In this document: in pieces, positions 1 through 8,281 of the stretch
Layout: every line of letters starts with the position of its first letter
How positions within the stretch are numbered: the first letter of the stretch is position 1
DNA from: Rahnella aquatilis CIP 78.65 = ATCC 33071
GTDB lineage: Bacteria; Pseudomonadota; Gammaproteobacteria; Enterobacterales; Enterobacteriaceae
Assembly: GCF_000241955.1 (NCBI RefSeq)
Contig: NC_016818.1
Coordinates: forward strand, 1,798,001 to 1,862,000
Length of the DNA: 64,000 bases
Reading direction: 5' to 3'
The notes under the pieces: model-generated
The model's database searches: none
What the model was told of the DNA's origin: nothing
Seen by the model: the letters and a program-made list of their open reading frames with translations, nothing else
Program-made: the position numbers and the translations under genes

Positions 1-846
1 TTTCTTGCGCAATTCTCGCCGCTTCCCAGCAGCCTCCTGAAATTCATCTTCGGTGGTGTTTACCTGGGCCGCCTGTTGACGAAGTGAGTTGTCGATCTTC
101 TCTAGCTGCTCCTCCAGTTCCTTCGGACTCTTTGTCAACTCCTTGAGCCGGTCACGATAGTCGTCAAGAAGCTGATCGAGAAGACGCAATTGTGCCTCGC
201 GCGATAACTCTTCTGGCTCACTTTTATTACTGGTGGCGACCAATGCGGAGTCGTCTGCTCCGGTTAGAAGTAACTTGAATGTGGCCAAGTTCGGCGTGTT
301 AGCGGTGGGATTGCCATCAATGAGCGGTGAGCTTTGTTGTGTGATCTCCGTCTCATCGACGATCATCAAACGCGCAATGTTGCGAAAGCTTAAACTGATG
401 GTTTCGTTCCGGGAATTTTTGCGAACACGCTTGCCACCAAGGCCACATAGATCCAGCAAGAATGATGAAAGGTTCGTGTTGTTCTTATCGCTGTGTTTTT
501 CGTCAAGCTGCGTATACGTAATTTCGTTTGTTGGTGGCGCCTGGTGCAAGTCTTCATAGAGCCGAAAACCACCACCATCTATGCTGCGCCAGAGTGTAAA
601 TGACTTCCCATCCAGGGTTTCAAGCCCCAATAGAACAAGGTCGTAGCCAACGCGCTCAGGGATATCGCGCAGAGGCGGCTTTCCACCGAGCATGAAGTCG
701 ATGGTTTCGACAATGAAAGATTTTCCAGTGTTCGATGCGCCGTAAATGACATTGAGGCCAGCACCGAAGGTCACTGTTGCGGATGGCTTTTGTGGCCCAA
801 AAAAACCGAGAAAGCGCAAGCGTAAGCCGGGAGTTACTGCCGTCAT
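1..846 (-). CDS. SMC/RecN-like AAA ATPase of an ABC-three-component-type system (partial, C-terminus off the window)
   Basis: An open frame starts at 846 and runs without a stop to the left edge, about 282 residues. The start gives MTAVTPGL, and a Walker A motif GASNTGKS is at residues 36-43, preceded by a beta strand (LNVIYG) as in RecF/SMC/Rad50-like ABC ATPases. The last visible part (about residues 205-282) is charged and helical, consistent with entering a coiled-coil arm. Its ATG overlaps the stop of the upstream gene by 4 bp (ATGA), so the two are translationally coupled. Together with the two upstream genes it resembles the ATPase component of ABC-3C anti-phage systems. That system name is an inference from gene order and motifs; Walker B and the signature lie outside the window. 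Confidence 0.75.
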   Translation of the reverse strand, partial: MTAVTPGLRLRFLGFFGPQKPSATVTFGAGLNVIYGASNTGKSFIVETIDFMLGGKPPLRDIPERVGYDLVLLGLETLDGKSFTLWRSIDGGGFRLYEDLHQAPPTNEITYTQLDEKHSDKNNTNLSSFLLDLCGLGGKRVRKNSRNETISLSFRNIARLMIVDETEITQQSSPLIDGNPTANTPNLATFKLLLTGADDSALVATSNKSEPEELSREAQLRLLDQLLDDYRDRLKELTKSPKELEEQLEKIDNSLRQQAAQVNTTEDEFQEAAGKRRELRKK

Positions 847-1349
847 ACCTCACCTCCCAAGCTTTGCTCAATGCTCTGAAACTGTTCGACCCATTTATCG
901 AAGAAACGACGCATCATGCCTTTGAACTGTTCATCCGTCAGATCACCAATGGTTTCGACAAGCCATACAGCGCGATCCTTCAGGGATAGCAAATAGTTGG
1001 AAGATACTGATGACAGGAACGTTGCAGCATTTTCGCCCGCGCCGTACTTGATTCCCTCGGATGTGACTTCGCGCTCCACGAGGTCACGGGTCATCATCAG
1101 AAGCAGTGATTGCTCAACCAACTTGCGGCGCACGAGCAATTCAGCAGACCGCATAGGCGTCGGTGGGTGCAAATTGTCTGGTCCATCAATATCGCCTGTA
1201 TGAACAAGAAGGTAGTCAAGGGCCACAAGCCGCTGGAGGTCGTAGGTTTGCGGATAGGCAGCACCCAGTATCGAGACTGCACGGATACCAGCCTCAAGTG
1301 GGCTATTGAAGGTAATTGGCTTATGTTCTTGGCTCATGATCGTGTCCAC
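843..1349 (-). CDS. ABC-3C middle-component-like protein
   Basis: Small protein of 168 residues with a GTG start, or ATG four codons later (MSQEHKP). It sits between a nuclease-like gene and an SMC-like ATPase, overlapping the first by 16 bp and the second by 4 bp. The helical body, with conserved-looking segments LVALDYLLVHTGD (about 42-54) and LLMMTRDLVE, fits the 'middle component' of ABC-three-component systems, which bridges effector and ATPase. I recognise no catalytic motif. The role is inferred from context and size; a simple hypothetical protein in the same operon is the alternative. Confidence 0.6.
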   Translation of the reverse strand: MDTIMSQEHKPITFNSPLEAGIRAVSILGAAYPQTYDLQRLVALDYLLVHTGDIDGPDNLHPPTPMRSAELLVRRKLVEQSLLLMMTRDLVEREVTSEGIKYGAGENAATFLSSVSSNYLLSLKDRAVWLVETIGDLTDEQFKGMMRRFFDKWVEQFQSIEQSLGGEV

Positions 1350-2422
1350 CGAAGGCGCTCCTCATTCACAAGTTGGTGGCAGATTCCGTCTCTATCCTTG
1401 GGGTTCGTACAAATGATGAGGGCGTTTGCCGTAATCTGCATGTCGCGGGCAGCCTTGGTGACAGCGCAGACCTTTTCGTAGCCGTCAGCATGGTTCCCGT
1501 CTTGTGTATCAATAACGCCATCATGAATGTCATCCAGCAAAGCTTCGAACGTGCCTGGCGGGACACTATCACGTGCGAAGACGCGCAGTGACTCAGCCTC
1601 ATAGAACGCCTCGCGCTGGCGGCGGAAATGATCCTTGAGTTTCGTCACGGACAAGGCCGAAGGGTCAGTCACTATTGTTCCTGTGTGCTCGCTGTATGCG
1701 CCGAACAACTGCGTCACATAGCGACTCTCGGTGACGGCAACTTCTTGGGGCGGCATTTCAGATGCAGGCCGCGTTGGTAGTCCACCACCAAAGCGCGCTG
1801 TGTGAACCGGCGTGGCTCTGTGATCGTCAACAAGCTGAAGCGCAGTCTTGGCATCGAAGATGGTAAAATCGAATGAGTCTACATAGGCACGGAGCTTTGC
1901 ATCGAGCAACACTTCTTGTGTGCTAGTGATCGCATCTTTCACATGCTTATCCCAGTTAGCTAACAATTCCTCACGCAACTTCGTGCCATTTGAAAATAGG
2001 CGGCTAAGCGACGTACCAGCACCTCGAGGCGAAACAAAATAGTAGCGACGAGGGACCGTGTATTCACCTTTGTACGAGTACCAGATGATCTTGCCGAACT
2101 CAACCCAAACATCACTAGGCCTGATGGCATTGCCGTAGTGCTTGCATTGGAAGTTGTCCCATACACCCTGAAGGCGTTCATCGCCAACGAACCCGGCGAC
2201 ATCAATACCCATATCGCCAGCACCAGAGAAACGCAGGACGTGTTCATACTTCGTCGCGAGGCAGTAATAAGCCCATTCCTCGACGAATCCCTCCCACTCG
2301 TCTGGCGAGTAGGTCAGTAGCCTTTGCTGCGGCGGCATAATGGGGCCGTTCGCCACCTGAGCTGCCGTAACAGCGCTTGCTGGGCTCGGCGGCTTATTGA
2401 TGTCCATCCAACTCGCCGTCAT
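1334..2422 (-). CDS. PD-(D/E)XK nuclease effector of the ABC-3C-like operon
   Basis: 362 residues. The N-terminal third has the restriction-endonuclease-fold pattern: acidic helix DEWEGFVEEW (41-50), then GAGDMGIDVAGF (68-79) with D70/D74, then the strand FQCKHY (91-96) giving the Q-x-K active-site variant of Mrr-like enzymes. A long C-terminal region (about 150-362) has no motif I recognise and may be the part that contacts the middle component. It follows the upstream nuclease gene with a 4-bp ATGA overlap at 2419-2422. In ABC-3C systems such an N-terminal nuclease is the toxic effector unleashed on infection. The nuclease fold is read from motifs; the system role is inferred. Confidence 0.7.
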   Translation of the reverse strand: MTASWMDINKPPSPASAVTAAQVANGPIMPPQQRLLTYSPDEWEGFVEEWAYYCLATKYEHVLRFSGAGDMGIDVAGFVGDERLQGVWDNFQCKHYGNAIRPSDVWVEFGKIIWYSYKGEYTVPRRYYFVSPRGAGTSLSRLFSNGTKLREELLANWDKHVKDAITSTQEVLLDAKLRAYVDSFDFTIFDAKTALQLVDDHRATPVHTARFGGGLPTRPASEMPPQEVAVTESRYVTQLFGAYSEHTGTIVTDPSALSVTKLKDHFRRQREAFYEAESLRVFARDSVPPGTFEALLDDIHDGVIDTQDGNHADGYEKVCAVTKAARDMQITANALIICTNPKDRDGICHQLVNEERLRWTRS

Positions 2423-3414
2423 AAAGCACCTTGTCCTTGGTTATCGAGTGGGCAGAAGTACGGGTTTTTGTGTATCTGCGCAGCCTGGACTTTCTTTGTG
2501 AAGAACTCCGAAAGGTCGTCTTGCTGCTCAAGCAGACGGACGATCTCATGAAGCGTCGAGAGGACTAAAACTTTGTGTTGCAGAAATTCACGTACCGTAT
2601 GAATGGCAGGTTCTGTGTAGTCACTGGCAGAAATGAAGATGCCTCGAACCTCGGCATGAGACATGAGGCGAACAAGATGCTCTGAAATCTCAGGCTTACC
2701 CACAGGATTGCGATACCACTTCATTTCAACGAAATACAGAACACCACCGAGTTCAATGATCCCATCAATCTGCTCGACGATCCCTCCACCAGCCTCACCA
2801 ACCAAATGAAAGGATTTACGAATGACAACACCATAGGCTTGAAAAAGATTGTTGAGAGCCGTCTCCAGCAATTTTCCGCGTTCCTGTGCAGTCGCAGTAG
2901 TGCTAAACAATGTATATAAACCCTTCTTGGCATTCTCGATTCTGTAACAGAGATCACGGTTTTCTGCTGCGATCCGCTGTGACTCAGCGAGGCGGGTTTG
3001 CCGTTCTTCTTCGCGGGCATTGTTCATGCGCATGAAAGCGTCTTTTTGGTTGACGACTTCGCGGATACTGGCGACAAGACCCTTGGCTTTAAGTTGGTCA
3101 GCGGGCCAGCACGAATCAAAGTTCGCAAAGTCCACCACGCGCCGCAGCACCTCGCGCCGTTCACGGAGAGCGTGTTCCCCCTTCGTGTTGAGGCGTTCAA
3201 GCACCGTGCGAACCATCTGGTACTTGTTGACATCCTTTGGTGCAGCCCTCAAGTGAACTGCAATGTCAGAAGTTATGTTGTCAGGTACTCCTGCGCCCCG
3301 GAAGAAAACCAGCACATCCTGCTTAGAGCGATTGAGCAACGGCAAAACATCCACCAGGAGGTTGAACAGCTCCGGTGGATAGTGGAATATGATGTCTGAG
3401 GGTGCATTAGTCAT
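2419..3414 (-). CDS. Mrr-like restriction endonuclease protein, first gene of the defence operon
   Basis: 331 residues. The first ~120 residues are helical (LFNLLVDVLPLLNRSKQD) and may be an effector-associated adaptor-like domain. A coiled-coil stretch follows (about 125-165, NNAREEERQTRLAES). The C-terminal half is an Mrr-type PD-(D/E)XK nuclease: ERGKLLETALNNLF (about 178-191), then D217 in EQIDGII and E230-x-K232 in FVEMKWY, with a later helix ISEHLVRLM. It starts the minus-strand operon and overlaps the next gene by 4 bp, so it belongs to the same unit. Two nuclease-type proteins in one operon are unusual. A stand-alone type IV-like restriction enzyme is the alternative. Confidence 0.72.
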   Translation of the reverse strand: MTNAPSDIIFHYPPELFNLLVDVLPLLNRSKQDVLVFFRGAGVPDNITSDIAVHLRAAPKDVNKYQMVRTVLERLNTKGEHALRERREVLRRVVDFANFDSCWPADQLKAKGLVASIREVVNQKDAFMRMNNAREEERQTRLAESQRIAAENRDLCYRIENAKKGLYTLFSTTATAQERGKLLETALNNLFQAYGVVIRKSFHLVGEAGGGIVEQIDGIIELGGVLYFVEMKWYRNPVGKPEISEHLVRLMSHAEVRGIFISASDYTEPAIHTVREFLQHKVLVLSTLHEIVRLLEQQDDLSEFFTKKVQAAQIHKNPYFCPLDNQGQGAL

Positions 3415-3529
3415 GCGCTACTTCCCCTCCAAATACACTCATCAATGTAAGCAAAGGATTTGTTCCCTTCCGTCATAAAGCTTCCCTATTCAGGCTTTAT
3501 ATGCTTGTTAATCTTATAACAGTAAACAG

Positions 3530-3808
3530 TTGGGCCAGTAGGGAGCGATCTGATAACCATTCGTGATTCAGCTTCGACAAGGTCCAAATCGTACAGTGCC
3601 TACAAGTGCATCCAGAACTGCGAGTAATCGCTGAACCAATGAGCAAGCTGTAGTGCTGAGTCGCTGGTAATACTACGTTTGCCGTTGATGATCTGGGTGA
3701 ACCATTGGCTGGGACGCCAAGCTGGCGCGCTAGCTCAGTCGGTAACACACCACCAGCCTCATGCCATTGGGTGAGAACTTCACCTGGGTGACGGGCTGCT
3801 GCGATCAT
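3530..3808 (-). pseudogene. HigA-type antitoxin gene, broken
   Basis: The minus strand from the ATG at 3808 encodes an N-terminus (HPGEVLTQW, then LPTELARQLGVPAN) typical of the HigA/VapI antidote HTH family. After GVPAN the frame shifts by one base. The continuation in another frame reads QIINGKRSITSDSALQLA and SDYSQFWMHL, then an in-frame TAG where the family has Q, then ALYDLDLVEAE. So it carries one frameshift and one nonsense codon and cannot make an intact antitoxin. No HigB toxin gene is present next to it. It is probably the remnant of a toxin-antitoxin module. Confident in the family; the exact ends of the remnant are approximate. Confidence 0.75.
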
Positions 3809-4009
3809 ATTACGCCACAAAATGGACAGGCTATTACCCCAACGGTAAGCGTTTTGAGGATGTACGTCAATCGTACATAAATTGAGTTTAATCATATACA
3901 AAAAGCGAGCAGCGCGCGCATACAGTAGGTACTCCAAAGCGTAAGGAACATGCTGCCACGGAGAACTCGACATAGATCACAGAAAAAAGGGGGCCGAAGC
4001 TCCCTGCGA

Positions 4010-4195
4010 TCAAAACAACTCCCGTTCGACGAAGGACACCGTGGGCTCACCGCCGAAGTAAAGTGATCCAATGCACGCACGTCAACCATTGCCAATCCTT
4101 TTTTAATCCGCACCCTAATCGCCTTGTCAACATGACTTGGCTCAGGGATACCACTCGGATGGTTATGTGCAAATATCACCGCTGCAGCGTTAAAC
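4010..4195 (-). pseudogene. RadC/YeeS-family (JAB domain) gene fragment
   Basis: The minus strand reads [20 protein letters not shown], the JAMM/MPN+ core (HxHPSG) of RadC-like proteins that are frequent on genomic islands beside antirestriction genes. The N-terminal part is missing: upstream of F the sequence runs into a C-rich tract. Downstream the frame shifts by one base at DHF. The continuation [14 protein letters not shown] with a TGA at 4010-4012 is the expected C-terminus. Truncation plus frameshift make it a pseudogene. Confidence 0.78.
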
Positions 4196-4233
4196 CCCAA
4201 TCCCAACCCCCCACCCCCCCAAACCCCCAAACC
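4195..4233. repeat. C-rich low-complexity tract
   Basis: About 39 bases made almost wholly of C runs separated by A pairs or triplets, at the point where homology to the RadC-like remnant stops. It marks the breakpoint of the truncated gene. No known element is recognised; a sequencing-difficult homopolymer region or a deletion scar are possible readings. Confidence 0.6.
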
Positions 4234-4466
4234 ATTTCACCGCTGCGAACCAAGGGGCGCTAAGCCCGGCTATGCATGGGCTAGTTATTTCTCCAGTGCG
4301 TTTTTCGTTCTTCATATCTGCTTCCGTTTAATCGTTTCCCAGTACAACCCATCCCGCAAGGGTAAATAGCACGCATTCTGCGCCCTTGCAGGCTGGAACG
4401 ATGCCGGGAAAGCGAACCGTCAGGCGATACGAAGACGAAAATCACACCACTGACGGAGAAAAAACC

Positions 4467-5411
4467 ATGACGATATCCCTGCATACCCAGACTGGCGCCC
4501 CTAACACCTCAGCGGCGACCAGCGTATCCCCGCTGGAGCAGTCAGGCTCCTCAAAAACGAAATTTTCTAAAAATAGTACCGATATTTATCAGGCAGTTAC
4601 TTACAGTATAATTACGGCACTGGAAGCCGGTGTTAAGCCGTGGTCATGCCCGTGGCAGCGCGTACCGGGCATGTCAGGATTACCTTCAAATTATGCGACT
4701 GGCGCTGCATACAGCGGGATGAATATCATGTTGTTGTGGAGCAGTGCGTCAGAACAGGGGTTCAATGATTCACGCTGGATGACCTACAAACAGGCAAAAG
4801 CGGAGGGCGGGCAGGTACGCAAGGGAGAACACGGCACTACCGCCATTTTCTATACCACGCTGGAAAAGGAAAATGACGACGGAGAAACTGACTATATACC
4901 GATGCTGAAGACGTTCACCGTATTTAATGTTGAGCAAATTGATGGTTTGCCTATGAGGGACGAAGCCGTTTTCCCAGCAGGGACTTTTGAGCCGTTGCCG
5001 CCTGCGGAGGCGCTTTTCCTTTACAGTGGTGCAACCATCATTGAGAAGGGACAGAATGCCTTTTTTGCACCATCAACCGACGAAATCCATTTACCGGAAC
5101 GTCGTCTTTTTAGCGATGCTGCCAATTTCTACGCTACGGGCCTGCATGAGTTAATTCACTGGTGTGGGGCAAAAAGCCGGCTGAACCGTGAAATGAAAGG
5201 GAAGTTTGGCAGTGAGAGTTATGCTTTTGAGGAGCTGATCGCCGAGTTGGGAAGCGCGTTCCTGATGGCGGATTTGGGGGTTGTCGGAGAGGTTCAGCAT
5301 GAAAGCTATATCGCTTCCTGGCTGAAAGCACTGAAAAACGATAAACGCTATATTTTTAAAGCTGCCAGTGCGGCATCCAAAGCGCATCGTTATTTGATGG
5401 ATAAAGCCTGA
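4467..5411 (+). CDS. ArdC-like antirestriction protein (zincin-fold)
   Basis: 314 residues from the ATG at 4467, chosen because a GGAG Shine-Dalgarno lies at 4455-4458; an upstream in-frame ATG (4386) has none. The N-terminal half (about 35-150) is the ssDNA-binding-like domain of ArdC/DUF1738 proteins (IYQAVTYSIITALEAG, PWSCPWQ, SGMNIMLLW). The C-terminal half is a zincin metallopeptidase-like domain with HELIHW (HExxH) near residue 230 and a downstream EELIAELG helix supplying a third ligand. ArdC proteins of conjugative plasmids protect incoming DNA from host restriction during transfer. It stands alone, next to the RadC remnant, a common partnership on islands. Confidence 0.85.
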   Translation: MTISLHTQTGAPNTSAATSVSPLEQSGSSKTKFSKNSTDIYQAVTYSIITALEAGVKPWSCPWQRVPGMSGLPSNYATGAAYSGMNIMLLWSSASEQGFNDSRWMTYKQAKAEGGQVRKGEHGTTAIFYTTLEKENDDGETDYIPMLKTFTVFNVEQIDGLPMRDEAVFPAGTFEPLPPAEALFLYSGATIIEKGQNAFFAPSTDEIHLPERRLFSDAANFYATGLHELIHWCGAKSRLNREMKGKFGSESYAFEELIAELGSAFLMADLGVVGEVQHESYIASWLKALKNDKRYIFKAASAASKAHRYLMDKA

Positions 5412-6004
5412 GGGCAGGGGAGAAGAAGCTACAAAAGAATGTGACTTTAACCTTTAACGTGTGTAGGCAGCAAAGAGCCCGCTCACCCCTATAGATGTAT
5501 TGGCTTAAACTTGATCTGGCAGTGTTCGCTGCTAGAACATGATTCAACCTGACAATCGGCAATGAGCGAAAAGCGGACATTTGATTATTGTCAGCAATTA
5601 CATTTTCTAACTCCACCTAACCCTTGTGAAGTCTGTAAAAAACAAGGTGAAAAGCTCCGCTGGCGGTAAATCGTACTCGGTTAAAGCCTCCGCTGCCGGA
5701 GTTTTACCGAATGGCGCAGCAGGCAAACCGGTGCGTTCTTGCCCGGTGCTGACCGCCAGTCCCCTATATCTGGTATGTCTCCTCACTGAGAGAGGCACAA
5801 TATGTAGCGTTCAGCGCTGCAGCAGGGCGATTCGATAGAGTTGGCGTTTTACCGAAAGGAAAGAAAAAACATCAGGGGCGGTCAGGCCGTGAAATGTGAA
5901 CAACGTCCCTCTGTACAAGCAGCGGATGCTGCTGAAATCACAAAATGTCAGTCGGGCAGGAACAGAGAAATTGCAAGCCGCACGATTTTTGATATATTGA
6001 AGAT
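5412..6004. other. Gene-poor spacer upstream of the retron
   Basis: About 590 bases without a convincing gene. Short open frames occur but have no family signature. The stretch holds a copy of the ATGAGCGA repeat (5557-5580) and probably the promoter of the retron ncRNA near its right end. I see no other structure. Confidence 0.5.
5557..5580 (+). repeat. Dispersed repeat, ATGAGCGA-type half
   Basis: Reads CGGCAATGAGCGAAAAGCGG followed by ACAT. The same pattern recurs near 8983, 13791 and 15507 and, inverted, near 49524. Confidence 0.65.
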
Positions 6005-6137
6005 GGTTTATGGGCAGATTTTGGGTCGCGTTTCGCGATTAGTGAAAAAAATGTCCGGTAGGATTGCCCTTTCAGGAACTCATTGTCCTGGCGCTTCTTA
6101 GGTTCTTGTCAAGTTTGCGTAAGAGTGCCCATAAACC
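6005..6137 (+). ncRNA. Retron msr-msd non-coding RNA
   Basis: Lies directly upstream of a retron-type reverse transcriptase. It is bounded by a perfect 12-bp inverted repeat, GGTTTATGGGCA (6005-6016) and TGCCCATAAACC (6126-6137), which are the a1/a2 ends. The base after a1 is G6017, in the context GGCAGATTT. This is the same context as the branching guanosine of retron Ec67, so G6017 is the predicted 2'-5' priming G. The msr part contains a TCGCG-TTT-CGCGA hairpin (6026-6038). The msd part contains a CAGGA-N8-TCCTG hairpin (6073-6090). The boundaries are read from the inverted repeat; transcript ends and the msDNA 5' end are not known. Confidence 0.85.
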
Positions 6138-6157
6138 TTTTTAAATGGTGACGTATA

Positions 6158-7999
6158 GTGAATAGACTTTTATTATTAAAATCGGCAAAGACAAAGCCGG
6201 ATTTAGCAAGGATTTTAGGCGTAAAACCTTCTGCATTAACGCATTGCTTATATATCGTTAAGCCTGAAAATCAATACGTACAATTCGAGATCCCCAAGAG
6301 AAAAGGGGGTAAAAGAATTATCAGCGCTCCCTCAGGAATGCTAAAAAACCTGCAATCTTCCCTTTCGGATTTATTACTTGACTGCCTGGATGAAATTATC
6401 TTTCTGAAGTTCCCCGATTCAGAGATAACGAGGCAAAAAGCAAAAAACTCTCTTTTTTTAAAAGTGAAGTGCTCTGGCTCAGAAATAAAACAGCCCTCGC
6501 TTTCGCATGGATTTGAAAGAAAACGTTCAATTATTACCAATGCAATGATGCATTTAGGGAAAAAGCACGTCTTCAATATTGATTTAGAAAACTTCTTCGG
6601 TAGTTTTAATTTCGGAAGGGTGAGAGGTTTTTTCATTAAAAATGGAAACTTTTTGCTTGAACCAGAAATAGCCACGGTGATTGCAAAAATAGCCTGTTAT
6701 AATAACGAACTGCCTCAGGGAAGTCCGTGCTCACCCGTCATTTCTAATTTAATCACTCATGCTTTAGATATTAAATTAGCGGCGGTCGCCGCAAAACATT
6801 CATGTACGTATACGAGATATGCAGACGATATAACTTTTTCAACCAGGAAGGAAAGTTTACCCTCTTCTGTAGCGAAATCAGATAATAATACTTTTGTTGC
6901 AGGGAAGGTCATCAGAAGAGAGATTGCTCGTTCAGGATTTTCGATTAATGAATCTAAAACGAGGGATCAATACAAAGACTCCCGGCAGGAAGTTACGGGG
7001 TTAGTTGTAAATAAAAAACCAAATACTAAAAAAGAATACTGGCGGCTTGTGCGCGCTCAGTGCAATCATCTGTTTAACACGGGCGAGTTTAAAGAGACGA
7101 TAAATGGCGCTGAGGTGGCTGGCAACATTCATAGGCTCGAAGGGAAACTGACTTTCATTGACCAGGTTGATCATTATAACCGGCTTCGTCAGGGCGAAAA
7201 GTTAAATCCTAAGTATCATTTAAAAAAAGACGCCATCAGAAAAAGTAACCCTTCAAGAAGGCGTTATTTACATACGTCCAGAGAGACAACATTTAGTAAG
7301 TTTCTTTTTTATCGCTGGTTCTATGGTAACACCAAACCTACGATTCTTACTGAAGGTCAGACTGATAATATTTATTTAAAGTCAGCAATATGGAAGCTCG
7401 CAGTCCAATTCCCTAAACTGGCAACTGGGAAAAGTGCCACAGAGCCTTATAAGACTTTGACTCAGTTTTTCAAATATAATGAGCGAACCCGATACTTATT
7501 AGAGCTTTTTGGTGGTGGTGATTATCTGAGGGATTTTGTAGCCAATTACAAAGAATTGTTTAATGCTTATAAAGCACCTAAACCATCGCACCCAGTAATT
7601 ATATTCGTGGATAATGACTCCGGGCCTAATAACCTGATTAATGAAGTTAAAAGAGTTAAGGGCATTGATATTTTACCGGCGGGTGTAGGTGTGGCCGACA
7701 TCCGTCAGTCTGAATTTGTTCATATTTTTTGCAATCTTTATCTGGTGCTCACACCTCAGGGAGCGGGAAGCTCTGAGACTGATATTGAGTATTTCTTTAG
7801 TGATGCTGATCGGCTCAGGGAACATAAAGGAAAGAGTTTTAATACGATCGCCGACCGTGACAAAGTTAATGACCTAAGTAAAGAAGCATTTGCGACGCAT
7901 ATTGTTAAGGCGCAGAAAGGTATTATTGATTTTTCACGGTTTACTCATCTTTTAGAACGCATAGAAAAAGTGATAGATCACTATAATTCAATAAAGTGA
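6158..7999 (+). CDS. Retron reverse transcriptase fused to a TOPRIM domain (Ec67-type)
   Basis: 613 residues, GTG start 20 bases after the ncRNA a2 repeat; the nearby ATG at 6145 hits a stop at once. The N-terminal ~300 residues are a retron RT: D142 in FNIDLENFF, QGSPCSP (187-193) with NLITHA after it, catalytic YADD (221-224), and the retron-specific VTG (279-281) recognising the msr hairpin. The C-terminal part is a TOPRIM domain with E399 in ILTEGQTD and the DxD pair D485/D487 in FVDNDSG. Retron Ec67 (Eco2) has the same RT-TOPRIM fusion. The RT makes msDNA from the adjacent ncRNA, and the TOPRIM part is thought to be the toxic nuclease effector in anti-phage defence. No separate effector gene is needed. 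Base composition is AT-rich against the ICE backbone, suggesting acquisition. Confidence 0.92.
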   Translation: MNRLLLLKSAKTKPDLARILGVKPSALTHCLYIVKPENQYVQFEIPKRKGGKRIISAPSGMLKNLQSSLSDLLLDCLDEIIFLKFPDSEITRQKAKNSLFLKVKCSGSEIKQPSLSHGFERKRSIITNAMMHLGKKHVFNIDLENFFGSFNFGRVRGFFIKNGNFLLEPEIATVIAKIACYNNELPQGSPCSPVISNLITHALDIKLAAVAAKHSCTYTRYADDITFSTRKESLPSSVAKSDNNTFVAGKVIRREIARSGFSINESKTRDQYKDSRQEVTGLVVNKKPNTKKEYWRLVRAQCNHLFNTGEFKETINGAEVAGNIHRLEGKLTFIDQVDHYNRLRQGEKLNPKYHLKKDAIRKSNPSRRRYLHTSRETTFSKFLFYRWFYGNTKPTILTEGQTDNIYLKSAIWKLAVQFPKLATGKSATEPYKTLTQFFKYNERTRYLLELFGGGDYLRDFVANYKELFNAYKAPKPSHPVIIFVDNDSGPNNLINEVKRVKGIDILPAGVGVADIRQSEFVHIFCNLYLVLTPQGAGSSETDIEYFFSDADRLREHKGKSFNTIADRDKVNDLSKEAFATHIVKAQKGIIDFSRFTHLLERIEKVIDHYNSIK

Positions 8000-8100
8000 T
8001 CTCGCTTATAGCAGGTAGATATCAAATCTAGGTACTGGTAAGGTTTTGATTGCCGGTAAACTGCGGGTTTTACCGAATGCGGTCGAACAGGAAAGTATCA

Positions 8101-8125
8101 GTCCGATTTTGGCACGGAGCAGACG
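8101..8125 (+). repeat. Dispersed repeat, TGGCAC-type half
   Basis: GTCCGATTTTGGCACGGAGC followed by AGACG. It lies in the spacer after the retron gene and is similar to copies at 8938, 12051, 14544 and 15469. Confidence 0.6.
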
Positions 8126-8281
8126 GGGACGGTGGTGATGGGGGCCGTTTTGAGTGAATTGCAGAAGTCTCGGATATGCTTGATAGTAATGCTTGCAGAT
8201 ATAATCGGCATGATCCTGAAAATTTATATTTAAAGAATTATTAAGTGCTGCCGATATTTGTAATTAAACTAAAAAAGGAAG

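Noticed and set aside
579..764. Minus-strand open frame within the ATPase gene region
   Set aside because: It lies in another frame of the long ATPase frame that starts at 846 and has the Walker A motif; the ATPase frame is the real one.
5607..6101. Short open frames on both strands upstream of the retron
   Set aside because: No ribosome sites or family features, and the right end overlaps the ncRNA.
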